Of a stretch of DNA of 22,948 nt, positions 6,415-14,924 are shown in pieces. The position numbers and the translations under genes are program-made. Below the pieces are notes generated by a model that worked only from the letters and a program-made list of their open reading frames with translations, was not told the origin of the DNA and made no database searches. How positions within the stretch are numbered: position 1 is the first letter of the stretch; each line of letters begins with the position of its first letter. Origin of the DNA: UBA2428 sp002343545 (GTDB lineage: Bacteria; Bdellovibrionota; UBA2428); contig CALFZE010000033.1 of assembly GCA_937952285.1 (NCBI GenBank), forward strand, positions 1 to 22,948. The letters are read 5' to 3'.

Positions 6415-8625
6415 ATGCGATCCCTCGTCGGCTTGACCGTGCTCATCTCCGCTTTAATTCCTACGACTTCCGCTCTCGCCGACCCGGGCGAATGCGGGGA
6501 GACGCTCCGCCGCCTCTTGGGCGACGCCGACGACGTGGCCCGCGGCCGCGCGAACGCCGCGCGCGAAAAACTCACCACGCGCATGCTCTCGCACGAGAAC
6601 CCGGCCTTCTACCGGGAGTGGACCGGCCGTCGGGTCCGGGACGCCCGTCGTATCCTCCAGCGCATGAACGGCTACGTTGAGCCGGTCGCGGTCGTCGAAA
6701 CGAACGCGGATGCCTTCGCCTTCGCGCGCGTGGCGACCTGGGGCGAGCGCGAAGCCCTGTTGAACGACAAGGAAAAGGCCCTGCTCACGCAGGCCCGCAA
6801 GGTCATCGAAGAAAGCGACAAGCAAAGCGGAAGCGTGATGCAGAGCGAAGTCGCCCAAGTCTTCGCCAAGTTCAAAGCCTACCAGGCCGACCAAAAGGCC
6901 CTCGCCGATCAGGTCGCGCAAAAACTCTACGAGATCGACGTGCTGAACTCCCTCGAGAAGGATTTTCGCGGTCGGGTCATCCCCCACGAAATCCCGGCCT
7001 TCGGTTCCGCGCCGAGGATCGAGAAGATCTACGCGAGCGAGACCCGCGTGCCGGGGCTCAAGTCCGTTCTCGAGGGCGAGATCCGCAAGCTCTGGAAGGA
7101 ATCCAACGAACGCGCCTTGACGCAAGCGGTCCTCGCCAAACGCCTCGAGAGCTTCTTCAATATCCTGTCGGCGGAGGCCGCGCTCGCACGCTCGCGCTTC
7201 GGCGGCGACTTCCGGCTGCCGCCCGAAATCGCGCATATGCTGAGCGACTACCGATCCCTGCGCGAGACGCTGCCCGATCCCCGTGGCGGCACGCGGGAGA
7301 ACTTCAAGTCCGACTTCCTGCCGCCGGCCTGGACCTGGAGCAAGTACTACCGCTCGCAGTTCGGCCAGGAGTTCGAGAACTTCTTCAAGACCGCGCGCGG
7401 GCGTCTGAAGGATCGTCTCGTCTCGGAGCGGGTGCAGCGTCGCTTCGAGAACCTCAAGCAGTTCCTCGCCCTCCTCGACGAGCTCGGCGACACCCAGGCC
7501 AAGGAACTCGGTCTCGTGCAGCTTTACCGCGACTACCGATCCTTGCGGTCCTGGCAGGTCATGCGCGTTTTCACCTGGGCCGTTCCGATCGTGGCGACGA
7601 TCGCCGGCGGGAGCTGGGCGCTCTTCTCGGACGACGAGCGATCGAAGATCGATCCCACGCAGGTCATCGACGTCGTCTTCGCGGAGCGGAAAGCCAAGAT
7701 CCTCTGCATCGAGTCCGTCGACGACCAGGCCTTCCGGGAGAACTGCCGTGCCTACCTCACCATGAAGTTTCCTTTCCGCGAGCTGCGCGAAGGGCGCATG
7801 ACGCTCGAAGAGCTCGCGAAGCAGGAAGAAGACCCTCGCCTCGAGGCCGAGATCAAAGAGATTTTCCGCTTGCGCGAGCTCGAAGGCGCGCGCCGCGCGG
7901 CGCAGAAGGCGCGTGACGCGAAGATCATCCGCATCGCCGCCAAGGAGGATCCGCTCTCCGAAGCGTTCCGCGGCCTGCTCATCCTCGGTCCCTCGCTCAG
8001 CGAAGAGGAAAAACGCGCCGGCGTCACCACGGCCAAGAAGTTCCGCGACCGGATGCTCGCGCCGAAGGCCGAGAAGGGTTACCTGCAAAGCCGTTATTCC
8101 TCGATCCTGGGCGCCAAGTTCATGGCCAAAGACCTGAGCGGAAGGGCGAAAGACTACACGCTCGAAGCCTTGCTCCGCGAGACGCTCGACATGGTCTACG
8201 AAGCGGAGCTGCTCGTACCGAAGTTCCGCAAGGACTACGACGAGCTCAAAGCCAAGATGGAGGGCCTCGGGGAAGAGGCGACCGAGGAAGCGCTTGGATT
8301 GTTGCAAGACAAGCTCATGGCGGAATGGAACCGTCTCGACGAGAACATCAACTCGCGCCAGAACGTGCTGCGCTTCGTCCCGCAGGCCCGCGGCTACGGA
8401 CCGGACTCCCTCGAGGGAGACTTCGGTGACATCGTCGCTCAACGCCTGCAACCCATCAACGAGCAGGTCCAGGATCTGGTCGAGCGTCGAAATCCGACCG
8501 ATCCCCTCCTGAAGCCCGGAGCTTTCGAGGAACAGATCAAGCTCATCATCCAAAACGCGCAGGACCGCGCCGCGGAAGAAGCCCGCGCCGCGGCGGGCGA
8601 ACGGGCGGCGAGCCCGAACGACTGA
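6415..8625 (+). CDS. Envelope protein of unknown function, signal peptide plus one TM
   Basis: The protein is 736 aa with an N-terminal signal (RSLVGLTVLISALIPTTSA, cleavage near ALA-D). Most of the rest is charged helix with likely coiled-coil stretches, such as EKALLTQARKVIEESDKQ and the region around 460-510. One strong hydrophobic segment lies near residues 382-404 (VFTWAVPIVATIAGGSWALF). The residues before it are Arg-rich and those after it acidic, which by the positive-inside rule is opposite to what an exported N-terminal half would predict, so topology is uncertain. A pair of cysteines (ILCIES, ENCRAY) follows the segment. No family is recognised. The gene is divergent from the 3104-6332 operon and is followed after 2 bases by the DUF374 gene. 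The Shine-Dalgarno sequence is weak. Confidence 0.87.
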   Translation: MRSLVGLTVLISALIPTTSALADPGECGETLRRLLGDADDVARGRANAAREKLTTRMLSHENPAFYREWTGRRVRDARRILQRMNGYVEPVAVVETNADAFAFARVATWGEREALLNDKEKALLTQARKVIEESDKQSGSVMQSEVAQVFAKFKAYQADQKALADQVAQKLYEIDVLNSLEKDFRGRVIPHEIPAFGSAPRIEKIYASETRVPGLKSVLEGEIRKLWKESNERALTQAVLAKRLESFFNILSAEAALARSRFGGDFRLPPEIAHMLSDYRSLRETLPDPRGGTRENFKSDFLPPAWTWSKYYRSQFGQEFENFFKTARGRLKDRLVSERVQRRFENLKQFLALLDELGDTQAKELGLVQLYRDYRSLRSWQVMRVFTWAVPIVATIAGGSWALFSDDERSKIDPTQVIDVVFAERKAKILCIESVDDQAFRENCRAYLTMKFPFRELREGRMTLEELAKQEEDPRLEAEIKEIFRLRELEGARRAAQKARDAKIIRIAAKEDPLSEAFRGLLILGPSLSEEEKRAGVTTAKKFRDRMLAPKAEKGYLQSRYSSILGAKFMAKDLSGRAKDYTLEALLRETLDMVYEAELLVPKFRKDYDELKAKMEGLGEEATEEALGLLQDKLMAEWNRLDENINSRQNVLRFVPQARGYGPDSLEGDFGDIVAQRLQPINEQVQDLVERRNPTDPLLKPGAFEEQIKLIIQNAQDRAAEEARAAAGERAASPND

Positions 8626-8627
8626 GC

Positions 8628-9260
8628 GTGGCTTACCGAGTCGACAACATCCCCCGGCCTTGGCGAGGACCCTATCGCCTAGCGGGGGAAATTCTCGGCT
8701 CGATGCTCTTTCTTTATTTCGCGCTCTGTCGACGGACCGCGCGATTGAGCTTCGAAGGACGCTTGCCCGATTCGCCCGTCATCTTCGCGCTTTGGCACGA
8801 GGACTGGATGCCCTTCTTCGTGGCCTTCGGGCGCCTGCCGGGCCGTCACGTCATGATCAACCACCCCGCGGCGAGCATGATCCAGATCCACGTCCTGCTG
8901 CGGAAGCTCGGGCTTGACCGCCTCCTGCTTGGCTCCTCGGGCGACGAAGGACGCCGCGCCGCGGATGAGCTCGCGCGCGAGCTCGTCGCGGGCGCGACCA
9001 CGACGCTTTCCCCCGACGGGCCCGCCGGCCCGCCCCGCGAGCTGAAGCGAGGCATCCTACACGTCGCGGCCAAGGCGCAGCGCCCCGTCGTCCCGCTCCG
9101 ATTCGAGCTGCGCCCTTGCCCGCGCCTCGCGAGCTGGGACCGCAAGAAGGTGCCGCTTCCGTTCTCGTCGCTCCGGATCGTCGTGGGCGACCCCATCCGG
9201 GTCGAAGCCACCGACCTCGACGTCGCCGAAGCGCGGCTCGTCAACGCCCTGAAACCCTGA
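8628..9260 (+). CDS. DUF374-family lysophospholipid acyltransferase-like protein
   Basis: The protein is 210 aa from a GTG placed 2 bases after the preceding TGA. The DUF374 signature is clear: FALWHEDW with His57 and Asp59 (the acyltransferase H-x-D-like site), GSSGDEGRRA (102-111) and SPDGPAGPP (128-136), then HVAAKAQRPVVPL. The family belongs to the LPLAT superfamily and is thought to transfer acyl groups to membrane or lipid A-related substrates; the substrate here is unknown. A hydrophobic stretch at about 20-33 suggests inner-membrane association. It forms a two-gene + strand unit with the 736-aa envelope protein. Its last 20 bases overlap the 3' end of the convergent ABC-F gene. Confidence 0.92.
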   Translation: MAYRVDNIPRPWRGPYRLAGEILGSMLFLYFALCRRTARLSFEGRLPDSPVIFALWHEDWMPFFVAFGRLPGRHVMINHPAASMIQIHVLLRKLGLDRLLLGSSGDEGRRAADELARELVAGATTTLSPDGPAGPPRELKRGILHVAAKAQRPVVPLRFELRPCPRLASWDRKKVPLPFSSLRIVVGDPIRVEATDLDVAEARLVNALKP

Positions 9261-10647
9261 GTTCCCACCGCTCGTCGATCCGTAAGGTCTCGGCGAAGCG
9301 CGCGTCGTGCGTGACCAAGACGAAGGCGCCCGGGTAGTCCGCCAGGAACTTGCCCAGGATGCGCCGGCTTTCGACGTCCAGGTGATTCGTCGGCTCGTCG
9401 AGCAACAGCAGTTCCGGGGACGACGTCATGGCCGCGGCGAGCTCGACGCGAACGCGCTCGCCGCCGCTCAGGCCCCCGAGCGGTCGCGCTTGTTCCCCTT
9501 GCTCGAAGCCCAAGCGTCCCAATACCGCGCGCGCCTCCGCGATGCCGAGACGAGTGCGGTCGGCGAAGGCCCGCCAGAGCGGAACCGAGTCGCGGTAATC
9601 CGCCAGCGACTGGTCGAAGAGAAAGGTCCGCGCCGTCGCCCGGAATTCGCCGCGGAGTCGGCCCGCGGCCGCCTCGTCTCCGCTCAGGGCCCGCAACAAG
9701 GTGCTCTTGCCGCTGCCGTTGCCGCCGCGAAGCCAGATTCGGCGGGGGCCACGGAGCTCGGCGCTCAGAACGATGTCCGGCCGAATCCGTAGGCCCGCGG
9801 CTTGGAGCCGCAGGAGGCTCTTCGCGTTCGGCGTCGCGACGCGCGAGGCTTCCCAGACGAAGTCCGAAAGGCCGCGAAGCCGCGTCCGGAGCTTTCGCTC
9901 TCGCTCACGCCGTCCTTCGATCTGCGCGTCGTGGGTCGCGTTCAGGCGCGCGAGCGTCGTCTCGGCGCGACGCTTGAGGGCGCCGCGCAGGATGCGCGGG
10001 AGTCCGGCCTTCTCGCTCGCCTTGCGCCCGCGCTCCATGCGTTTGCGCTGCCGTTCGTCGACGTCGCGCGCGAGCGCTTCGGACGCCCGGCGTTCCCGAC
10101 GAAGACGCTCGAGCTCGCCGCGCAATTCCTCTTCTTCCGCGCCGACCCGGGCCACGTAAGCGTCGAAGCCCGGCGGATGTCGTTGGAGGCGCCCGTGCTT
10201 CAGCTCCCAGATCGCGTCGACGCGGTCGAGCAGTTGCGGATCGTGCGACACGACGAGCCGCGTTCCGCGGTGGCCGTGGAAGAGACGCCAAAACTCGGCG
10301 CGCGCCCCTTCATCCAGGTCGTTCGTCGGTTCGTCCAGGAGCAGCGTCGCTTCCTCGTCACGGAAGGCTTCGCGCAGACGGGCGAGGCGGGTCTCGCCGC
10401 CGCTCCGCGCTTCGCGCGGCGAAATCTGCTCGACGAGCACGGGCCTCGCGCCCGACACGCAACCTTGCTCCGGCTCTAATCGCCCGGCGAGTAGCCGCAG
10501 CAAAGTGCTCTTGCCGCCGCCGTTCGGACCGACGAGCGCGACGGACCCGGCGCAAGGCAACTGCAGATCGAGCCCTTCGAAGAGGGGTTCCGCCGAAACG
10601 AAGGAAAAAGAAAGGGCTTGGGCCCGCAACGGAGATCGTGAAGTCAT
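9241..10647 (-). CDS. ABC-F family ATPase with a compact first ATPase domain
   Basis: The protein is 468 aa with two ABC domains in one chain and no membrane segments, so it is a soluble ABC-F protein. Members of this family act on ribosomes in translation or antibiotic protection rather than in transport. Domain 1 has Walker A GPNGGGKST (40-48), signature SGGE (82-85) and DEPTNDLD (105-112). Domain 2 has GGNGSGKST (308-316), LSGGE (393-397) and DEPTNHLD (417-424). A highly charged Arg/Glu linker (about 170-260) corresponds to the P-site-reaching arm. Domain 1 has only 33 residues between Walker A and signature, against 76 in domain 2, so most of its helical subdomain is missing. ATG 10647 is chosen because GGAAGG precedes it; an upstream in-frame ATG would add non-homologous sequence. 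The subfamily is not identifiable by eye. Confidence 0.94.
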   Translation of the reverse strand: MTSRSPLRAQALSFSFVSAEPLFEGLDLQLPCAGSVALVGPNGGGKSTLLRLLAGRLEPEQGCVSGARPVLVEQISPREARSGGETRLARLREAFRDEEATLLLDEPTNDLDEGARAEFWRLFHGHRGTRLVVSHDPQLLDRVDAIWELKHGRLQRHPPGFDAYVARVGAEEEELRGELERLRRERRASEALARDVDERQRKRMERGRKASEKAGLPRILRGALKRRAETTLARLNATHDAQIEGRRERERKLRTRLRGLSDFVWEASRVATPNAKSLLRLQAAGLRIRPDIVLSAELRGPRRIWLRGGNGSGKSTLLRALSGDEAAAGRLRGEFRATARTFLFDQSLADYRDSVPLWRAFADRTRLGIAEARAVLGRLGFEQGEQARPLGGLSGGERVRVELAAAMTSSPELLLLDEPTNHLDVESRRILGKFLADYPGAFVLVTHDARFAETLRIDERWELRVSGR

Positions 10648-10727
10648 AAGGCGCCTTCCCGCGATCCACGCGCGCAAGTTCGCCGCGCACGAGGCTTCGC
10701 CGTCGAGAAGTAAAATCGGGAGTGGGA

Positions 10728-10748
10728 TTATGCGCCGAGATTTTCCAT
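10728..10748 (-). CDS. Possible six-residue leader ORF before the ABC-F gene
   Basis: On the minus strand ATG 10748 opens a frame MENLGA followed by TAA (10728-10730). A GGGGA lies 6 bases upstream of the ATG. It lies about 80 bases before the ABC-F start and shortly after the candidate promoter. ABC-F resistance genes are often controlled by short leader peptides through ribosome-mediated attenuation. A seven-codon frame can easily arise by chance, and I do not see a clear terminator/antiterminator pair after it. Confidence 0.25.
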   Translation of the reverse strand: MENLGA

Positions 10749-10773
10749 GCGGTGTCCCCGAAAGGACCTTCCC

Positions 10774-10803
10774 ATTGTACGGGAACTTTCGGAAAAAAGG
10801 CAA
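10774..10803 (-). promoter_or_regulatory. Candidate sigma-70-type promoter for the ABC-F gene
   Basis: Reading leftwards, TTGCCT (10798-10803) and TACAAT (10774-10779) are separated by 18 bases. The -10 matches TATAAT at 5 of 6 positions, the -35 matches TTGACA at 4 of 6. It sits immediately after the terminator of the preceding minus-strand gene and would leave a leader of roughly 120 bases. A perfect AAGGCGCCTT palindrome (10648-10657) overlaps the end of that leader and the ribosome binding site. Confidence 0.45.
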
Positions 10804-10837
10804 AAAAAATCCCGGGCTCCGCGCGGGAGCCCGGGGA
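10802..10837 (-). terminator. Intrinsic terminator for the 10863-12722 gene
   Basis: CCCGGGCTCC (10811-10820) and GGAGCCCGGG (10826-10835) form a perfect 10-bp GC-rich stem with a 5-base loop. On the minus strand the stem is followed, after one base, by eight T residues (complement of the A run at 10802-10809). It begins about 26 bases past the stop codon of the secreted propeller-like protein, so direction and target are clear. Confidence 0.92.
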
Positions 10838-10862
10838 TTCGCGATCGGGATCCGAAGTCGAG

Positions 10863-12722
10863 CTAGTTACGGAAGAACGGCACGACGAACTCTTCGCCCG
10901 CGCCGTTCGGCTTGACCACCCAAAGGGCGGCTTCGCTCGGCACCTTCACCGACATGTCGGCGCGAACCCAGAGTTCCGATCCGGCTTCGAAGCGTTTGCC
11001 CGGCAACGCTTGGCAAGGCGCTTGGTCCGCGGCGCCTTCGAAGACGAGCTCGCCCTGGGCCGAAAGGCCCACGCGGCGCTCCGTCCAGGGGTTCGTCATC
11101 GTGCGTTCGAGGCCGCACTTCGCGCGGAAGGCCGAGTCGTCGCCGATCCACGGATCGAGGGCCTTCGAGAAGCGAACGTGGCGCGTGTAATCGAAGTCCA
11201 CGATGCGAACGCCTTCGCCCGCTTCGAGCGCGTAGGTCGTCGTCGCGTCGCGGGCGACGCGGAAGGCCGTGCTGCCGCGGTGGACGAAGAGACGGTTCTC
11301 GCCGTCGAGGACCGCGCGGAAGTTCAGGCCTTCGACGAACTTGAAGGCCGTCGGCGATCCCGTCTGGAACTGCCAGACGAGCTTGAAGTTATCCGTGTCG
11401 TAACCTTCGCGCATGTAGAGCGCGCCTTGCGTGTCGAGCGCGTAGATTTCGCGGTAGTCGCGGCCGCCCGTCATGAAGCGCCACTTCAGGCCCTCCGGGT
11501 GGCGCGTCGTATCGTACTTGCGCAAGCCGCCCATCTGGTAGGTGTAGCTCCACTGATCGCCGTTGGCGTCGAGCAAACACTGCGCGCCGACCCAGCAGCC
11601 CGCGAGGACCTTGAGGTCGAAGGGAAGGGGCGGCTTCGAATCGAAGTCGACCTTGTCGCCCAGGACTCGATCATTCACGATCCACGGACGGTTCTCCGTA
11701 TCGACGACAACGTCGATCGGGAAAAAGACGTTGTTGAAGATCTCGGGCACGAACTCGAAAGTCGTGAGCGGCTCGTAGTCCTTCACGGCGAAGGGGATGT
11801 CGACCCGACGGACGCCGGGCTTTTCGCCGGCGGGACGGAGCGCATCGAGTTCCCAAAGCTGGCCCGCCTGCGTGAAGAGGTAGAGGCCGCCGCTCTTGCG
11901 GTTATGCTTCATCTTCACGATGCGACCGATCCCCTCGTAGGGCAGGGCGACGCGTTCGAGCGTGCCGAAGAAGGGGTCGACGAGGTAAACGAGGCCGTTC
12001 GAGCCGAGAACGTAGAGATTCTCGACGGGGAAGCCGTCGGCCGACTCGATGTAGCTCACGAGCGTGGCGGCCTTCGTCACGAGGCGGCGGTATTCGGCGT
12101 GCTGCGGACCACCTTGGCGCGCGAGGTTCAGGAAGAGCAGCAAGCGCGCCGATCCGAAACCCGCTTGCGGGCCCGTCTTGAAGACGTGCTCGCAGGCTTT
12201 CGCGTTGACGTAGCGTCCTTGCCAGCAGACGGAATAGGTTTCGCGCGAGGAATCCGCGACGAGCGCGAGGAGCTCGACGGCCGCCTCGATCGGGGACAAG
12301 CGGAAGAAGGTCGGCGAGAGCGTGGCGTCGCGGAAGCCGCGAACCTTGTGCGCTTCGACGAGCTGGCCTTCGGAGATCTTGAAGGTGCGGAGCTGGCTCA
12401 GGAGATAGTCGCGCGGCGACTTGAGCGCCTTGTGGACGGCCGCGTTCTGACCGACGAGCGTGGCCGTGGGGCCGAGCGCGATCGAGTCGAGGGCCTTGAG
12501 AACCTTGCCCAGCTTCGCGAGGGGGCTCGCAGCTTCGCAAAGGGATCCCGGCAGGTCGAGCTTGAGGCCGTCGTAGCGGGTTTTGAGGGAGGCCAACTCG
12601 GAAGCCGAAAGGCAAGCGAGCTGCGAGTATTCGGCGCGGGCGTTCAACGCGCCTTGCGCCGAAGCGGAAGCGGCGACGAGGCCGACGATCGCGGCCAACG
12701 AGGTCGAAAGAATTTTGTTCAT
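10863..12722 (-). CDS. Secreted protein with helical N-half and propeller-like C-half
   Basis: The protein is 619 aa with a clean Sec signal (MNKILSTSLAAIVGLVAASA, cleavage near ASA-Q). ATG 12722 is chosen because AAAGGAG precedes it by 9 bases; an in-frame ATG 30 bases upstream would disrupt the signal. Residues 30-210 are helix-rich with several cysteines. From about 215 onwards there are repeated strand motifs such as NLYVLGSNGLVYLVDP, GGLYLFTQAGQLWELDA, EIYALDTQGALYMREG and AVLDGENRLFVHRG, typical of beta-propeller blades in which a hydrophobic strand is followed by a G-x-L/V-Y turn. No named family is recognised and no catalytic motif is seen. It is a single-gene unit with a Fur-box-like palindrome upstream and a strong terminator downstream, so it may be iron-responsive. 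Its location is periplasm or cell surface. Confidence 0.9.
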   Translation of the reverse strand: MNKILSTSLAAIVGLVAASASAQGALNARAEYSQLACLSASELASLKTRYDGLKLDLPGSLCEAASPLAKLGKVLKALDSIALGPTATLVGQNAAVHKALKSPRDYLLSQLRTFKISEGQLVEAHKVRGFRDATLSPTFFRLSPIEAAVELLALVADSSRETYSVCWQGRYVNAKACEHVFKTGPQAGFGSARLLLFLNLARQGGPQHAEYRRLVTKAATLVSYIESADGFPVENLYVLGSNGLVYLVDPFFGTLERVALPYEGIGRIVKMKHNRKSGGLYLFTQAGQLWELDALRPAGEKPGVRRVDIPFAVKDYEPLTTFEFVPEIFNNVFFPIDVVVDTENRPWIVNDRVLGDKVDFDSKPPLPFDLKVLAGCWVGAQCLLDANGDQWSYTYQMGGLRKYDTTRHPEGLKWRFMTGGRDYREIYALDTQGALYMREGYDTDNFKLVWQFQTGSPTAFKFVEGLNFRAVLDGENRLFVHRGSTAFRVARDATTTYALEAGEGVRIVDFDYTRHVRFSKALDPWIGDDSAFRAKCGLERTMTNPWTERRVGLSAQGELVFEGAADQAPCQALPGKRFEAGSELWVRADMSVKVPSEAALWVVKPNGAGEEFVVPFFRN

Positions 12723-12736
12723 GGGAAAGACTCCTT

Positions 12737-12751
12737 TGATAACGATTCTCA
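12737..12751. promoter_or_regulatory. Fur-box-like palindrome
   Basis: TGATAACGATTCTCA matches the 7-1-7 Fur consensus TGATAATnATTATCA at 12 of 14 informative positions; the longer 19-mer GATAATGATAATCATTATC matches at 13 of 19. It lies 15-29 bases upstream of the start of the secreted 619-aa protein, directly before its AAAGGAG, so bound repressor would block transcription or its early steps. Only very weak promoter hexamers are visible upstream (TTGCGG, TAGACG). Whether this organism's Fur uses the gammaproteobacterial consensus is unknown. Confidence 0.5.
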
Positions 12752-12807
12752 AATTCGTCTAGTGCAGGTAAGGGTCTCCCGCAACCCTTGGGCTCGATAT
12801 GTCCGGC

Positions 12808-14868
12808 TCAGCGCGACGCAAGAAGGCGCAGAATCGATTCGCCGTGTTTCTCGACGAGCTTCGGTCCCATCCCGTGCACGGCTTGCAGCTGCTCGGCGCT
12901 CGAAGCGCCCGAAGCGGCGACCGCCATCAGGGTCTTGTCGGAAAGGATCGTAAAGGCGGGTGCTTTGCGCCGGCGGGCTTCCTCGAGGCGCCAGGCCTTG
13001 AGGCGTTCGATGCGTCCCTTCGTCGCCTCGTCGATCTCGTCGCCGAAGCTCGTCGCGTTGGGCGCGGAACGGGCCGCGGCCGCTTTGCGCTTCGTCGTGG
13101 CCCGCGGAGCCTTGGGGGCTTCGGCGGGGACCCGCAAGCTTCCCCAGCGCGCGTCGTCGTCATCAAAGTCGTCGACCTCGACCGAACGGTAGCGGATCGT
13201 CTCGCCGTCTTTCTCGAAGCTGCGATCGAGGACGCGCACGAGTCCGGACTTCGAAAGCGCTTGGATGCAAGTCTCGAAGCGGGAGCGATCGAGTTTGCCC
13301 GCGGCCTCGCGGTGGATCCGGCCGAGGGACTGCCCTTCGCGCGCGCGCAAAGCCAACACGAGTCCCTTCAACATCGCCATCTCGGCTTCGTCGGGGGCGC
13401 GGAAGGCGCTCTCGTCCGGCGCGCAGATGTCGCAGTGGCCGCAGCCGCGCCCGGAATCCTGTTCGTCGCCGAAGTGCTGGATCAGCGCGAGCATGCGGCA
13501 ACGCGTGCCTTCGGCGAAAGACACCATGCGCTGGATCTGATCGAGACGGTGGCGCGATTGACGCGCGTAACTCGGACGCCAATCCACCTTGGTCGCGCGC
13601 AGGGTATCGTCCGGCTCGACCTTCAGACCGCCGTGGATCCAGAGTTTCTGGATGGCCGCGTCGACGAGATCGCCGTCGAGCTTGAGTTCCTCGGCGAGAC
13701 CCTCCCGCGAACGATCGCCTTGGGCGACGACCGCGAAAACCTTGTCGAGCTCTTCGAGGGCCGGATAGTTCTTCTCGTGGAGGAACTCCTGCATCTTGCG
13801 ATCCGCGAAGGACCACATGAGGTAAGCTTTCGAATCGAGCCCGTCGCGACCCGCGCGGCCGATTTCTTGGTAGTAGCTTTCGAGGCTGGAGGGCAAGGCC
13901 GCGTGGACGACCGTGCGCACGTCGGGTTTGTCGATCCCCATTCCGAAGGCGAGCGTCGCGACCATGACTTCCGTCCGGTCTTCGAGGAAGGCCAGCTGCG
14001 TGCGCTCGCGTTCTTCCTTGCCCATGCCGCCGTGGTAGAAGCCCACGCGGTAATCGCCCTTGAGTCCTTCCGCGATGAGCTCCGCGTTCTTGCGGGTCGA
14101 CGCGTAGACGATTGCCGGTCGGCGCTCCTTCGAAGCGAGCAGGTTCCGGACGCGATCCAGACGCTCCGCCGTCGCGAGCTCCAGCACGGAGACGCCGATG
14201 TTCGTGCGCCGAAAGCCGTGGATGAAGCACTTGCCGGCGTCGAGTTGAAGCTGGCTCAGAATGTCCCGCTGCACGGTGGGCGTCGCCGTCGCGGTGAGCG
14301 CCAAGATCGGACAAGGCGACTCCGCTTCGCCCTGGCGCAAGGTGGGAAGGCGCGCGCCGAGCATGCGATATTCCGGACGAAAGTCGTGGCCCCACTGCGA
14401 GATGCAATGGGCTTCGTCGATGGCGATGAGCGCGAGACGGCGTTTGGCGAGCATCTCGGGGAAGCCCGGCACGGCCAGACGTTCGGGCGCGATAAAAAGG
14501 TAGTCGAGCGCGCCCGCCAAGTAAGCCTCGCAAACGGCCCGCGATTCCGCGCGTTCCCGCCCGGAGTGGATGCGCTCGGCGCGGAAGCCGAGGGCCTTCA
14601 GTTTCTGCACCTGGTCTTCCATGAGCGCGACGAGCGGACTCACGACGAGCGTCGTGCCGCCCCGCGCGAGACCCGGCACCTGGTAGCAAAGGGACTTGCC
14701 GGCGCCCGTCGGCATGACGAGCAGGGCGCTTTGACCGCCGTAGACGGCTTCGCAAACCTCTTCCTGGTAAGGACGGAAAGCCTCGAAACCGAAGCGCTCC
14801 TTAAGGAGGCCCCGAAGCGGGCGGGAGACGGTCGCGGAAGCGTTCAGGTTCGGCATCGAAGAAGTCAT
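12808..14868 (-). CDS. recQ: ATP-dependent DNA helicase RecQ
   Basis: The protein is 686 aa from ATG 14868; ATGs at 14856 and 14895 are alternatives and none has a strong ribosome binding site. It is a 3'-5' superfamily 2 helicase for recombination and fork repair. Visible in order: the FRPYQEEV Q-motif region, Walker A MPTGAGKS with Lys58, DEAHCISQWGHDFRPEY (Asp151), LTATATPTVQ, YHGGMGKEER, VATLAFGMGIDKPDVRTVVH and SYYQEIGRAGRDG. A zinc site follows (CRMLAL...CGHCDIC, four Cys), then a winged-helix-like stretch, and after a low-complexity Lys/Ala linker a C-terminal HRDC domain ending in GMGPKLVEKHGESIL. All helicase motifs are intact. It is longer than E. coli RecQ (about 609 aa) because of the linker. 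It is divergent from rsmJ. Confidence 0.97.
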   Translation of the reverse strand: MTSSMPNLNASATVSRPLRGLLKERFGFEAFRPYQEEVCEAVYGGQSALLVMPTGAGKSLCYQVPGLARGGTTLVVSPLVALMEDQVQKLKALGFRAERIHSGRERAESRAVCEAYLAGALDYLFIAPERLAVPGFPEMLAKRRLALIAIDEAHCISQWGHDFRPEYRMLGARLPTLRQGEAESPCPILALTATATPTVQRDILSQLQLDAGKCFIHGFRRTNIGVSVLELATAERLDRVRNLLASKERRPAIVYASTRKNAELIAEGLKGDYRVGFYHGGMGKEERERTQLAFLEDRTEVMVATLAFGMGIDKPDVRTVVHAALPSSLESYYQEIGRAGRDGLDSKAYLMWSFADRKMQEFLHEKNYPALEELDKVFAVVAQGDRSREGLAEELKLDGDLVDAAIQKLWIHGGLKVEPDDTLRATKVDWRPSYARQSRHRLDQIQRMVSFAEGTRCRMLALIQHFGDEQDSGRGCGHCDICAPDESAFRAPDEAEMAMLKGLVLALRAREGQSLGRIHREAAGKLDRSRFETCIQALSKSGLVRVLDRSFEKDGETIRYRSVEVDDFDDDDARWGSLRVPAEAPKAPRATTKRKAAAARSAPNATSFGDEIDEATKGRIERLKAWRLEEARRRKAPAFTILSDKTLMAVAASGASSAEQLQAVHGMGPKLVEKHGESILRLLASR

Positions 14869-14924
14869 CCTAGGACAAAACCCTGGAAGAATCATGCCAC
14901 TTGCAAACGTCCGAAAACAGAGGA

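Noticed and set aside
6454..8553. A 699-codon minus-strand frame opposite the 736-aa envelope gene
   Set aside because: The + frame has a signal peptide, a membrane segment and tight spacing to the next gene. The minus frame is a Leu/Glu/Val/Arg-rich shadow.
10722..12953. A 743-codon + strand frame opposite the secreted 619-aa gene
   Set aside because: The opposite frame has a signal peptide, strong ribosome binding site and terminator. This one has charged, repetitive Arg/Glu/Val composition typical of shadows.
12808..14868. recQ as part of a defence island
   Set aside because: All helicase, zinc and HRDC parts match a housekeeping RecQ, and the neighbours are rsmJ and unrelated secreted proteins.
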